Below, piece by piece: positions 46,801 to 58,972 of a stretch of DNA of 64,000 nt. A program made the translations under genes and the position numbers. Positions within the stretch are counted from its first letter, which is position 1; each line of letters starts with the position of its first letter. The notes below the pieces were generated by a model. The model was not told where the DNA came from. It did not search any database and saw only the letters and a program-made list of their open reading frames with translations. Origin of the DNA: Beverwykella pulmonaria (Eukaryota > Ascomycota > Dothideomycetes > Pleosporales > Melanommataceae); the NCBI GenBank assembly GCA_001599595.1, contig BCHH01000010.1, positions 2,025,260 to 2,089,259 of the forward strand, given 5' to 3'.

Positions 46801-48425
46801 CCTCATACCACCGTTGGATTAGGGCAACAATAGTACTCTTCCCGGATCCCGACGGTCCAACAATCGCCGTTGTCTTGCCGGCGGGGAACGTCACTGAGAT
46901 GTCATGTAAGACTCTTGTGTCCGGTCTGCTGATGTAAGTGAAGTTGACGTGCTTCAGAATGATATCATCTTTTGCTGAAACATGCGGCTCTTTCAAGCCA
47001 CTATAATTCGCTTTTGGGGCGTCAATGATTCCATAGAAGACCGTCGCTGCTCCGGCGGCCCGACTCACGGCTGAAAGTGGGGCGGAAATGGACCCAACAC
47101 ACATGACGATCGTCAGGATGGATGTTATGACCCTTATCGACTTTAGTCCGCTGAGGCAAATTGAAAGACATCGGTGATGACTTACACCAGCAGTACTTCT
47201 ACGCTAACAATTTCTTGTTTTAGGAACAGTTGTATTGACCACCAGAAGCAGAGTGCTGCTGTTCTAGTACACTCGCAGTTAGTTTTGAATGACTCGATGT
47301 GAGATTAAGGACGCTCCTACCCGTAAATTGCGAAGAATACTGTTGTAATCGTTAGCTTATCGGTTGTATGTCTTGAGAGGTTGTCACATACCTAGCGAAC
47401 ACTGTAATGCAATCCAGAATGACATCTTTTGGCCTCGGCTGGCGGCTTGTTTCACCCACTTGCTATAATTTTCCGCCATCTTACCCTCCGCACCGCATGC
47501 AGCCACCATCCTGATTGATGAAATGGTCTCGCTTGCCGTGCCCGATCCCTCTCGGTCGGCCTCCTCTACCTCCTTCCATCTCTTGTTCAGGAAGTAAAGA
47601 GTCAGAATGTAGACAAGAATGACGAAAAATAGGCCGGTAACAGTGACGATTGCAAGAAGCCAACTGAAGATGAATGCTACCACAATTGCTGAGACAAGGA
47701 GAGAAACGTTCTGAATGAAAAGGCACAACTTTTCTGAGATACCGTCTTGGACAAGGTTTGCAGAGATGGTGATTATCGCCGCAGTATGGCCCTGAGGAAT
47801 TGCATCGACAGCAGATACAGATAATGACATCAAAGATCTCAGATACGCCAGTCGAATGGCTGCAGAGATTCGGAGACCAGAGTGACGGAATCCGAGCTGA
47901 GGAGCATCATTAGCTGGACTGCATCAGGGCAGCAGTGGACTTACTACAGCGATATAGTTGAGAACAAATCTCGCTGCAAAGATGTATATCATCCATCGCC
48001 TTGAAAATGCTTGTCAATGTGGTTCAACCTGTCGGAGAATTTTGAGTCTCGTACACGTTCTTGGCGATCTCGCTGCGAAACACCTCTGGTGTCCATCCGG
48101 TATAAAATCGAGCGTAAAACGCCGTGAAGACTCTAACTAGCCTTGCTATTTGATGGTTAGAGAATCCTTGCTGAACAGGGAGCAGTTATAAGTACCAAAG
48201 ATGATGTTCATCAAAGGAAGCGTAACTCCAGTGGCTGCTGAGGCGAGAGTGGCTGCGATAAGCCATGCTTTGTCAAGCCGAGTCGAGTATGAAAATATCC
48301 TCTATCAGAATTATCAGTATCATGTAGGACGATCGCAAGTTAATAGAAAGGCGTCTTACTATGAAATCTTTTACAGAAGTTTTGTATGATCGCAGCTTCT
48401 GCGAGACTACATTGCCTTCTCCCAT
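43819..48425 (-). CDS. ABCB-type (P-glycoprotein-like) full ABC exporter
   Basis: TMD1-NBD1-TMD2-NBD2 across many exons. Start chosen at MGEGNVVSQKLRSYKTSVKD (48425). An intron then joins KDFI to RIFSYSTRLDKAW, and TMD1 follows (RWMIYIFAARFVLNYIAV, GLRISAAIRLAYLRSL). NBD1: Walker A VGPSGSGKST near 46840, Q-loop LVQQEPFLFNGT, signature LSGGQRQRIAIAR and Walker B IVILDEATSAID. TMD2 includes DNSSGALTARIASDPAQLQQ and SWRLSVVVVFSSTPVMIAAG. NBD2: VGPSGCGKTS, LSGGQRQRLSIAR, LMLLDEATSNLDSE and the H-loop VVAHRLATV. Every catalytic motif I can check is intact, so a working plasma-membrane or vacuolar exporter is likely. Neighbouring the FSH1 hydrolase (530 bp) and the PKS, it probably exports or detoxifies the polyketide. 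Confidence 0.9.
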
Positions 48426-48572
48426 TTTGATCCTGAATGCGGATGCAGAAGATGGCTTCGTCGAATCTCTATGAGGGGGTGTCCAAGGCTTGTCGACTGC
48501 AGCGGAAGAACATTGGGCTCGACTCTGTCTGGGCACCGATGCGCCATGCGAGAGCCATGCGGGTGCGGGCAT

Positions 48573-48682
48573 TCGAGAATGCTCCTGTCGGCAATCGAGA
48601 ATGCTCCTGCCAGCAATCGAGAATGCTCCTGCCGGTAATCGAGAATGCTCTTGCCGGCAATCGAAAATGCTCTTGCCGGCAG
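48573..48682. repeat. Five 22-bp tandem repeats upstream of the ABC transporter
   Basis: Five exact-length units of TCGAGAATGCTCCTGCCGGC plus AA, with 1-3 substitutions each, at 48573, 48595, 48617, 48639 and 48661. They lie about 150-260 bp upstream of the transporter's ATG. The unit length is not a multiple of three, so they are not a protein repeat. Confidence 0.93.
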
Positions 48683-48954
48683 CTATGGGCATAGGCTAAT
48701 AAATGATGCTTGATTGAACATTCCGGGTTGCCGAGGCGTAGATAATGCCCCGGCTCTAATGAATCCAATCATAGTGCGGGGGCTAGGGTGAATTTATGCT
48801 GATTGGTTCATTTACGGCCAAGCAATCAACCGACAATGTCCACTCAACGTTTTTCATTTCTTTATAAGAAAACAAGCCTTCTAAACAGAAGAATTCAACC
48901 AAACTCCTCAACCAGTCTGCACGTCCCCAGATACTGCCTGCAATACCCCACACT

Positions 48955-49993
48955 TTACGCCCCACGTTTTCGTATATCCGCAATCATGTCCCGGATGACG
49001 TCGCACAGCTCCTTTACCGTGTCTTTGTCCCGGGGTAAAGCATGCCCCTTAGCATGATCAAAAAGAACAGCGGTTTCTGGGTCACACACATTGAAGAGGG
49101 CAAGCGAGCCATCTAAATAGGGGTCTAATGAGCCGACTGGATCCACATGGTGCGGTTAGCCGAAGTTTCTCTACACTTCATCTTCCCTGTAACACCCCAG
49201 ATTGGACATATTGGAGAATAAGTGGAGATATTGGGGTTTGGAGATTGAAAGCTGAGTGCAACACTCGGGGAATGAGCGGGGTAATACTTACTAACGTGAA
49301 TCGTCGGCACCGGGATGGTCATGTCCGTCTCGTCCGCCAGCATCATTCCAGTCAGATCCAGCTTGAGCGGAGGCCACCCGCCGAAGAACATCCCCATCTC
49401 GAGATGATTATCGTAATCGCCCTTCTCCCTCAATTCCTGCTCTTTCATGATGAGTGTTCCGGCTACGAGCGCGCCTTCCGAGTATCCCATGATTCCGTCA
49501 AAAGGCCCCTCCTTCTGTACGACCTCTTTCAGATACTCTAGGGCGTCGGAAGCAGTCGAAACAAGGGCGTCAGTAGCCCCGACTGGATTGAACAAGCGCA
49601 AAGTATCTTCTGGAGAAGCGCCAGAGGGAAAATCGCGGATTCGCTCAAGTCCATCGATTGCTCCTGGTTCTTGGCTTTCTTCGAGGAAACGGAAGAACGG
49701 AGGTCCCCCAAAGAAGTCTTCAAAGCCCGGAGGAGGAACGGCCTCATGCTTTCCATGAATGAAGTGGAAAGACGCCGTGCCGTCACTCTCCAGCTGATTT
49801 ACAATGGGAGCTTTTAAAGGTCAGCGCAGCTATTCTGAAAGCTGAGTGTGCTCACCAAGCTGCACTGCATATTTCTGCAAGTTTATAAGTCCTCTGTTTT
49901 CTGATGTAAGCGTCGATGACTTACATCAACATTTCCAAAGGCACCTGCGAGGCACAGGAACCTGAAGGTTGGGGTATCTTTCATCGCCGGCAT
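48955..49993 (-). CDS. FSH1-family serine hydrolase (LovG/CitA-like thioesterase candidate)
   Basis: Alpha/beta hydrolase of the FSH1 (DUF341) family. Start MPAMKDTPTFRFLCLAGAFG at 49993; two introns around a short KYAVQL exon precede APIVNQLESDGTASFHFI. Landmarks: PPPGFEDFFGGPPFFRFLE, then FDGIMGYSEGALVAGTL (Gly-x-Ser-x-Gly nucleophile), HVIGSLDPYLD (catalytic Asp, after an intron acceptor near 49138) and HAKGHALPRDKDTV (catalytic His). About 265 residues, no signal peptide, stop TAA 48955-48957. Members beside fungal PKS genes release the acyl chain from the ACP (LovG) or hydrolyse the thioester (CitA). The PKS at 51771 lacks a release domain, so this is the natural partner. Both share a 1.8-kb divergent intergenic region. 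Confidence 0.9.
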
Positions 49994-51770
49994 GGTTGAT
50001 GTTACTTTTGCGCCTGTGTTTTCGAAAGTTCTCGTGTTGTTGGAAACTTTTCGCGAAGCTCACGCCGGTGATTTATTTTCTGCACGCTCCTGCTGGGGTA
50101 GCATCCAGATTCAACGCTAAAATTTGACTATCCTATCAATCCACACGAGAAGTATAACTCTAATACTAGAAACAAGGTGTTACGGACCCTTCATTAAGCT
50201 TAAGTTCTCCGCATAGTAATAAGACAAAGCTTCCACTGCGCCGTAGAGAGTGAATCGGAGCTACTGTACTGTGTGTTCCGACTTTACCAGGTGTAGAATG
50301 GCCACATTGCAAATTCCAGGTTGCTTATGGAGGCTCCGCAGCATTAACATCATGATCCAGTCAGTAATAAAGTACTTAGCCACGCGGCGCTTCACAGTAA
50401 TGGCATGGGCGCCTGCAATGTCACAAGATGTGGCTCCAACAACGAGAGAGACGGGGGCACACAAGCTCATGCAAGCTTATCCGCGACCCAGTCCCGTGAA
50501 TCAGAGAGAGGAGTAAATATATCAACAGTTAATAGATACAGGGCCAATGCTTATCTCTTTCCTACTCCAAATACAGGAAGTAGTAACACAAGGTGCCACC
50601 ACTGCCTCACATCCTCTTATCCGAATAACCACTGCAGACAAACAATATGGGTCCTTATGCTCCTCCACTTGACGTAATATCGCGCAAGAGGAGCCGAATC
50701 GGCTTGTGGAGGGAGTGATTCCGGAAGAAGTCTATCGGGAACGAGAGCGGTATGAGGATATGTGCGCCCATGTTGAATTTCCAAAGTTATTACACGCTCG
50801 GCAGAGAGCATCTGGGCACTCCAGCCAACGAAAAACCATGTAACAATAGTGAAATCTAAAACATGTTATTAGTTAAAGGGTGGGTGGCGGCGAATCGGAG
50901 AAGAGCAATTCGAGCAAAAACAGCTCCGATGTTAAGGTCAGTGCGATGGTCGGAGTTCCTGCTGCCAAGCCAGGGGCTGTGCAGTACCTGCATAAGAGAC
51001 TGATGGCCAACAATGGCGTCTACTTCAGGAAATGATATTCGGGTATTGGTTGAACAATCAATGCCTGTTTAGAAGTGGATCTGTAGCGCGATTGCTCTGA
51101 ATTTACAAGGTAAGGCACTAACAGGTATCTGCCTGATCGAGTTCGCCATAGATTTACTCGGACAAATCATGATCAACAGCAGTTCGGTGGAGCGAATCGG
51201 CACTGCAGCAGACCAATCGTACCCCAGCAGGTGATTGCAACTCCAAACAACCCTGTACTGGGAGGTGATACCTTTCAGTCTCTCATGATCCTCTAGCCGT
51301 GATTCCATAGTGGAGCCTGCGAGATTATATCAGATTCAATGACAATCTTTGTACTTTAAGCTTGAATATCATTTCTGTTACACATCCTTGTACCGACCCA
51401 AACCTAGCCCTCACCATCACACTATATACTGTTGACAAACATCCTCGGCCAGACCAAGGCAGCTTTATTATGTTTAATTACACAGTGATATTTTACATTA
51501 TCTTTGCTAAGTTTGTACATCGGCGAAAGGGATTTGGTACTTCAACCCATGGAGAGTGAACCGGGAAATTTTCACATCCAGGCCGGTCGATAGGACGAGT
51601 GGCAAATTTGGGGAATCTTGGCCAAGATTTGAATATACGTCAAAAACTAAAAGAACGGTATTACCTGCCTGTACCCAGCACGTATTCTTCTTGCACTCAG
51701 TCCTGCAGTTTTACTCTGTGTGCGATGTGATCGGCCCCTCTCGTTATTGACATTTTATCTTCGAGAGACA
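49994..51770. promoter_or_regulatory. Divergent promoter region of FSH1 hydrolase and PKS
   Basis: About 1.8 kb between divergent cluster genes, so it must hold both promoters. No Zn2Cys6 consensus site stands out by eye. A TATATACT box lies near 51421, some 350 bp before the PKS ATG. A short coding-like stretch on the plus strand at about 50690-50830 (EEPNRLVEGVIPEEVYRERE) is unassigned and may be a gene relic. Confidence 0.5.
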
Positions 51771-54700
51771 ATGGCACCGGTTCGAATTGAGACCACGGTG
51801 GTGGGACCTTCAGTTGGAGATCTACCCCAACTTGAGACGCCGAGCCAGTCACTGTCTCAACTCCCCGCCATTGATCCCAATGGCGAAGCTCCTCACTCGG
51901 ACGGAGACTTTCAAGTTGTGGACGGCTTTATTACCGACTCCACATCCAATGGGTCGGAGAGCCCTCGCAATGGGGAAGTGCCGCAACTGATCAATCTTGT
52001 CGAAAACGACAATTGCTTCCATCCCGAGCCTCCCTCCTCAGACCCTGCCGTTCTGGCCAACGGTGATGTTTCTAATTCCAATGGAAACATTGTCCACACC
52101 AATGGCGCCGACACCGTCAACGGCAATGGTGGCCATCCTGTCAATGGCACCGGCGTCCACCAGGAGCCTTCCTCCCCAATACCCGAGACTTTTACCACCA
52201 GCGAACCTTTCGCCAATGGCGAACCCGCCACACCCAATGGCGAAGCAAAGCCTAAGGTTATGTCCATTGCCGTCATCGGTCTAGCAGTGCGCGCAGGCTC
52301 GGCTTCGACCGCGGATGAGTTCTTTGGGATGCTGTCACGAGGAAGAAGTTCGTTCTCACCCGAGATACCACCCGAGAGGTTCAACAACGCCAGCTTCTAT
52401 CATCCGAATGCTGGAAAAGCAGGCTGCATCAACACCAACGGAGCTTGCTTCATCTCGGAGGACATAACCAAGTTCGACGCACCATTCTTCAGTATCACTG
52501 AGCTTGAAGCAACTTCGATGGATCCTCAACAACGACTCCTCCTGGAGTGCACCTTCGAGGCTCTCGACAGCGCTGGTATTCAGAAACACACCACCATCGG
52601 CAAAGACATTGGTGTGTTCATGGGCGCAGGTTCTCCAGAATACGAATTCGACCTCTTCCGAGACTCAGATACTATGCCCATGTTCCAAGCAACCGGTAAG
52701 TTACCTTCAACAAGTGCCAACTTTCATCGTCGCTCACTCTTGAAGGCAATCATCTTGCCATGCAATCCAACAAAATCAGCCATTTCTTTGACTGGCGGGG
52801 CCCAAGTGTGACCATGGACACAGCCTGTTCATCGTCACTGACGGCATTCCATTATGCCTGCCAGAGCATACGTACCGGTGAATCCAGTGTCGTAGTGGTC
52901 GGAGGTTGTAATCTAAACTTGATACCCGAGTTTTTCATTAATTACTCTACGTCCAGGTAGGCGATGGTCCGTGCGCATTTGTGGAGCCCCACACTAACTT
53001 GCAACAGACTTCTGGGCAATGACGGCAGGTCCTTCTCATTCGATGCGCGAGGCACTGGCTATGGTAGGGGTGAGGGTTGTGGCATCGTTATTCTGAAACC
53101 CCTCGATCAAGCCATTAAGGACAATGACTGCATTCGCGCCATCGTCGCCGCGACGGGCGTCAACCAAGACGGTCATACCCCTGGCATCACAATGCCCAAC
53201 GGCGAGTCCCAAGAAGCGCTCGTGCGGAAAGTTTATGAAGATGCTGGTTTAGACCCATCTCTGACTGGCTACGTCGAAGCGCATGGCACTGGCACTCGGG
53301 TTGGCGATCCAATCGAAGTCACCGCTCTGCACAATGTCTTCAATAAAGGCCGAACGAAGCGAAATCCTCTCTACCTCGGGTCTGTTAAATCAAATATCGG
53401 ACATCTCGAGTCGGCTTCCGGAATTCTGGCCGTAATAAAAACCGTAGTGATGCTGGACCGAGGTTTCGTTCTGCCAAATTTTGACTTCAGGAAGGGCAAC
53501 CCGAAAATTCCATTTGAAGAATGGGGGTTGAAGGTTCCTGTCCGAGAAATGCCATGGCCGCGAGGCAAGCGTTACGCAAGTATCAATAACTTTGGGTTCG
53601 GAGGAACAAATGCGCACGTCGTAATGGAGAGGGCACCGGTCCAGGTCTATTATGGAGGCGATAGAGCAGCGATTAAAGAAGAGCCAACTAAGAAGTTGTT
53701 CGTCTTCTCAGCAGCTGACAAAGCGACTTGCGAAACTCTCTGCAGCAATCTGGCCGTCTATCTCGAGCAAAGGCCAGAGATGTTCCAAAAAGATCTCATG
53801 AACGACCTCGCCTACACGTTGGGACAGCGGAGATCTCTTCTACCTTGGAGAGTGGCTCTTCCAGCTTCGGTGTCTTTCAACTTAGTAGAGAAGATCTCGA
53901 AGGGTGACCTGAACCCCGTCAAGGAATTCGGTAATCCCAGGATCGGATTCGTCTTCACTGGACAGGGTGCACAATGGTGGGCGATGGGCCGGGAACTGTA
54001 CCAGCGGTACCCGGTCTTCACTCGCATTATTGACAAGGCGGACGCTATCCTGACGGAGCAGGGTGCATCGTACAGCCTGATTGAAGAACTGAGCCTCGAC
54101 GAGAAAACGACTCGTGTAAATCAGGCACACATCAGCCAGCCGTCTTGTACTGCTATCCAGCTGGCATTGATAGACCTGCTTCGTTCCTGGGGAATAGCAC
54201 CAACTGCGGTCATTGGCCACTCATCCGGTGAGATCGCCGCAGCCTACGCCGCTGGAATCTTAACGGTTGATTCTGCAATGAAGATTGCATACCATAGGGG
54301 CCGTCTAGTACCTGTTCTCAAGGAAAGGTTCCCCGATCTTCAGGGCAGCATGATGGCAATTGGCTGCAACAAAGAAGAAATCGACCCGCACATCCAATCA
54401 CTCAGCCAGAGAGAGGCCAGAATTGCATGCTACAACAGCCCACAGAGTCTAACCATCTCTGGAGACACGCCGGCTATCGACGAACTGGCCCAAATTCTTG
54501 AGGAGAAGCAAATCTTCAACCGCAAGCTAGTCATTGAGACAGCGTACCACTCCCATCACATGGAGTTGATCGCGGAAGACTATCTTGATTCCATTCAACA
54601 CTTGCCGGTGCCTGATAGCTCGGACGTGCGCTTCTTCTCGTCCTTGACTGGAAAAGAAGCTGCACATACAGAGCTCGACTCAACATACTGGGTCCGGAAC

Positions 54701-57700
54701 CTGACGAGTCCTGTCAAATTTGCCCAGGCTTTGGCACTTTTAGTCGCTCCCACTAGTGACCATGCGACTGGTGTTGACATGATTATCGAAATCGGTCCCC
54801 ACTCAGCGATGCAAGGCCCAATCAAACAGACCCTAAAGACAGTCGGAGGTGCAGCTGAAAAGATCCCATATGCAACAACTCTATCCAGGAAGAAGGATGC
54901 CGTAGATACCATGCTAGACCTCGCATCTACTCTGTTCTGCAAAGGAGCGAGCTTGAATCTTGCGAATGTCAATTTCTCCGACGAAAAGGCCAAGACGCCA
55001 AACCTTCTGATTGATCTCCCTAGGTATCCGTGGAACCACTCTCATACTTACTGGCATGAGTCGCGAATCGCAAAGGTACACAAGAATCGGACGTTCCCAA
55101 GGCACGACATTCTCGGCACGCTCGCAAACTATTCAAATGAGTTGGAACCGACATGGCGCAACATTATTCGTTTGGACGACCTGCCATGGCTTCGACACCA
55201 CAAGATCCAGTCCTTGACTATCTTCCCTATCTCAGGCTTTGTGAGCATGGTAGTTGAAGCTGCCGCTCAACAAGCGAAGCTGAAGGATATCAACGTGGAG
55301 CAGTTTGAGCTCCGCGATTTGAACGTTCATACGCCGCTCATGATCACAGATGCGAATGTCGAGTTGACTATCACGCTCCGCTCCCCACAAGTCTCCGACG
55401 TGAGTGTAAGCCAAATGAGAAGCGCTTTCTTGATCCACTCATACTCGGCGAGCAAAGGTTGGACGAAGAACTGCACTGGCACCATCATTGTGAGGACAAA
55501 TGAGGTCAATGAAGTCAATGGCAAGAAGCGGCTCGAGCAACAGGTCGCAGCTCTAGCATCGAAGAAATCTGAGGTTGAGACAGCGTTCTCTACAGTACCT
55601 CAGTCAAAAATTTACGACTCCTGTTCAGGACTGGGTATCGTGTACGGTCCGACATTCCAAGGCCTTACAGACTGCCACGCGGATGAGACCCACGCGGTCG
55701 CAACCATCACACGAGCTGACACCGCTGCCGAGATGCCGGAGCACTTTGAGACAAGGCACATCGTACACCCATCTTTCCTCGAGCAACTCATTCAGATGTA
55801 TTGGCCAGTTCTCGGGGCCGGGCGTGCCCCTCTCGATGTTGCATGCCTTTCATCTTCTATTGCAAGGCTCACGATATCCTCCAAGATCATCGAGCACGCT
55901 GGCTCCGCAGGGCAGAGCCTTCGCTCTTACTGCACGGCTCCTGCACCACTCTCGACCCAGACGCCTAGCAAAGTCTCTATGTTCGCCGTCGCTGGCGAGG
56001 AGACTATCATCTCGATCGATGATCTTACGATTGCGCCACTTCCCGCATCTGATACTGACAGTAATACCGAGACCTCCAGGCCTCTCTGCTTCAAACAGAT
56101 CTGGGAGCCGATCTTGGAACCCGTCGCAGAAAACCAGGAGGCCAGGGTTGACAGCCCGCAGGTCGAAAATCAGAGCAGTGATAGCACCTTTCCGGAAACC
56201 CCAATCTCAATTATACACGGTTCTTCCTCATCTCAACTCGAGCTTGCTCGGATGCTTGCCGCAGCAATAGAAAGTCTTGGAAATGCAAAAGTGGACCTAG
56301 GGGGACTGGAAGAAATTGACGGAACCGATAAGCAGTTGCTTTGCATCACTGAGCTCAATGAGTTCATCCTTTCGACTATGAAAGCAAGCCAGATGGCGGC
56401 TCTTCAGATGCTGTTGCAAAAGTCCGCGGGTCTTCTCTGGGTGACACGTGGTGCCTACGGTCAGAACGGTGATCCTACTAGCAACATGGTGTGTGGCTTC
56501 AGTCGCGCCATTCGATCAGAGATCATGTACAAATTTGCAACTCTTGATCTTGACGCAGAGGTTAAGCTCGATGACTCGACTGCTATTCAAGCCATCCTCA
56601 AGGTATTGAAGACCGTTATGACTGCTGCTACCGTCGCAAATACCGAGATGGAGTTCCAGGAGCGTAAGGGCGAGTTCTGGACCCCGCGCATTGTCAATGA
56701 TGACACTATTAACGAGTACGTCCACAAGAAGAACTTTCCTCCCGATATCGAAGATAAGAAGTTTAGTCACAACGGACGTGCCCTAAAGATGGCTATTTCC
56801 ACGCCTGGAATGCTCGAATCTCTCTACTACGTTGATGATGAGCAGAAAGATAAAGAGCTGCCAGCCGGCCACATCGAAATCGAAGTCAAAGCTGTTGCAC
56901 TGAACAAAAAGGATGTTCAGGCCGCCGTCGCCGGTGCCAAATCCTTCGGACAAGAGTGCAGTGGTATTGTGAGCCGTGCAGGAAAGGATGTAAAAACTTT
57001 CGCCGTCGGAGATCGCGTTGCGGCAATTTCTCAAGCAGCTTTTGCTACCTACGCGCGAACCTGTGCCGACTTTGCATTCAAGATCAGCGACAATCAGTCG
57101 TTTGAGGAAGCGGCCAACCTGCCTCTGGCGTACTGTTCGGCGCAATATGCCTTGATCGATCTAGTACGACTTGAGGATGAAGAGAGTCTCTTGGTCTTGA
57201 ATGCAGCGGGTCCCACGGGTCAAGCCGCAATCGCACTCGCTCAGAACATTGGCTCGACCGTTTTTGCGACAGTTGAGACTGCTGAAGACAAGCAGGTGTT
57301 GATGGAAGCATTGGATCTTGCGGAAGATCACATCTTCTACAGCAGGGACGATCAGCTCTCTGCTACAATCCTAGGAGCTACCAACGGCTGCAGTATCGAC
57401 GTGATTCTCAGCACGCAAGCAGATGAAGAATGTGTACAACAGGCCCTGAAATGCATCGCGAAGTTTGGCAGATTTGTTAGCCAAGAGGCTGGAGATCCGT
57501 CCACGAAAGTCAAGCTCGACCTGTCGAGCTTCGACGGCAACACAAGCCTTTTCTTCTTCGATCTTCACGCGTTGACGATACACAAGCCTCGAGTTCTCCA
57601 ACGCTTGGTCAAGGATATGTCTAGATCCTTGAAGTACGGGAAGTTGAGGCCCATTCAAGGCTCCCAACTCATGCCTGTGTCTGAAGTATCCCAAGCATTC

Positions 57701-58972
57701 AAGCTTGCCAAATCCTCGCCATCGAATAGCAAGATTGTTATCGCTCCGCATTCTGACGACATCGTCAAGACAACATCATCCAAGGAGATTGTCAAGCTAT
57801 TCAAGGAAGACGCGACGTACATCCTGATCGGCGGTACTGGTGGCTTGGGTCGAAGTATGACCAGGTGGATGGCTGCCAAAGGAGCGAAGCATCTCGTCCT
57901 TCTTTCCAGAAGCGGTAGCGTGACCGGACCAGTGAAGACTATAGTCGATGACTTGTCTCCAACGGGAGTAAAAATCGTGGTCCTCAGTTGCGATGTATCG
58001 AAGAGAGAGGATGTTGACGCGATGCTGGCGAAAATCACGGATATGCCGCCGATCAAAGGTGTCATTCATGGCTCGATGACTTTCCGGGTAAGTGACCGAG
58101 CGCGAGCAATTGAACTTGCTAGGGACTAACGATAAAACTAGGACACATTGTTCGAGAAGATGGGGATCAACGACTGGACAGACGTCATCTCCTCTAAAGT
58201 GCAAGGTGCCTGGAACTTTCACAATGCCCTCGAAGGCGTCCCGCTCGACTTTTTCATCTTCTACTCTTCTTCCGCAGCTGCTATGGGTGGTCGCGGTCAA
58301 GCAGCCTATGGTAGCGCCAATGCATTCCTCGATGCATTCGCACAATACCGCCGTTCGCTCGGGTTGCCTGCTGCATCGCTCGGTCCCACGGCGATCTTGG
58401 ACGCTGGATACCTATTCGAAAACGATAGCATTATGGGCAAAATCAAGCGCAACATTGGCATGAACTATATCTTCGAGGCAGAAGTCCTCGCTCTCTTGGA
58501 AGCGACACTCGATGGCACTGCTGACGCGAGCTGTAATGGTCACATCATTACCGGTGTCGCTTTGGATCCTCTGAACATGCCATTCTGGGCCCAAGACGCC
58601 AAGTACAAGCATCTGCGTATCGCTGCCGAAGCCGAAGCCGCTCTGTTCAATGATGGCACCAAGTCGGTGTCCTGGGAAGCCGCTTTCAAGGCTGCCGAGT
58701 CCCTGGCTGATGCCGAACAAGTCGTGTGCGATGGGCTTGTTGAGAAGATTACAAAGACTCTGGGTTTGGAGTTGGAGGAGCTGGATCCGACGAGGAACAT
58801 TTCGGACTACGCCCTCGACTCATTGACAGCCATCGATGTGAGGAACTTCATTACCAGGGAGTTCGAGTCCACTATGCAGGTCCTAGAGCTGCTTGCCAGT
58901 GGATCCATCCGGACTTTGACGAAAGCGGTATGCGCGAAGAGCAAAGTGTTGGTTGGGAAGTTTGCGAGCTGA
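51771..58972 (+). CDS. Highly reducing iterative type I polyketide synthase, 2,348 residues
   Basis: Exons 51771-52695, 52746-52956, 53008-58087 and 58142-58972 sum to 2,349 codons with stop. Domains: KS from about residue 163 (DTACSSS Cys336, EAHGTGT His471, NIGHLE His511); AT ([16 protein letters not shown] Ser784); DH from about 1090; pseudo-KR; ER ([28 protein letters not shown]); KR ([23 protein letters not shown] Tyr2128); ACP ([11 protein letters not shown]er2299). No methyltransferase and no terminal thioesterase or reductase. The DH has His1110, but the motif reads [10 protein letters not shown] (Gly to Ser), and the second motif is [10 protein letters not shown] with Glu1304 in place of the usual Asp. 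The first 160 residues are an Asn-Gly-rich extension. Everything else looks active. Product: a reduced, unmethylated chain, perhaps keeping hydroxyls. Confidence 0.95.

Noticed and set aside
48573..48682. CRISPR-like array
   Set aside because: The units are contiguous with no spacers, and the genome is eukaryotic.
48425..48692. N-terminal extension of the ABC transporter through the tandem repeats
   Set aside because: The frame is open, but the 22-bp unit is not divisible by three and the peptide is not transporter-like; the ATG at 48425 gives a normal N-terminus.
58088..58141. Premature end of the PKS at 58129
   Set aside because: The stop lies within a good intron (GTAAGT...ACTAG). Splicing joins [10 protein letters not shown] to DTLFEKMG and continues the KR and ACP in frame.
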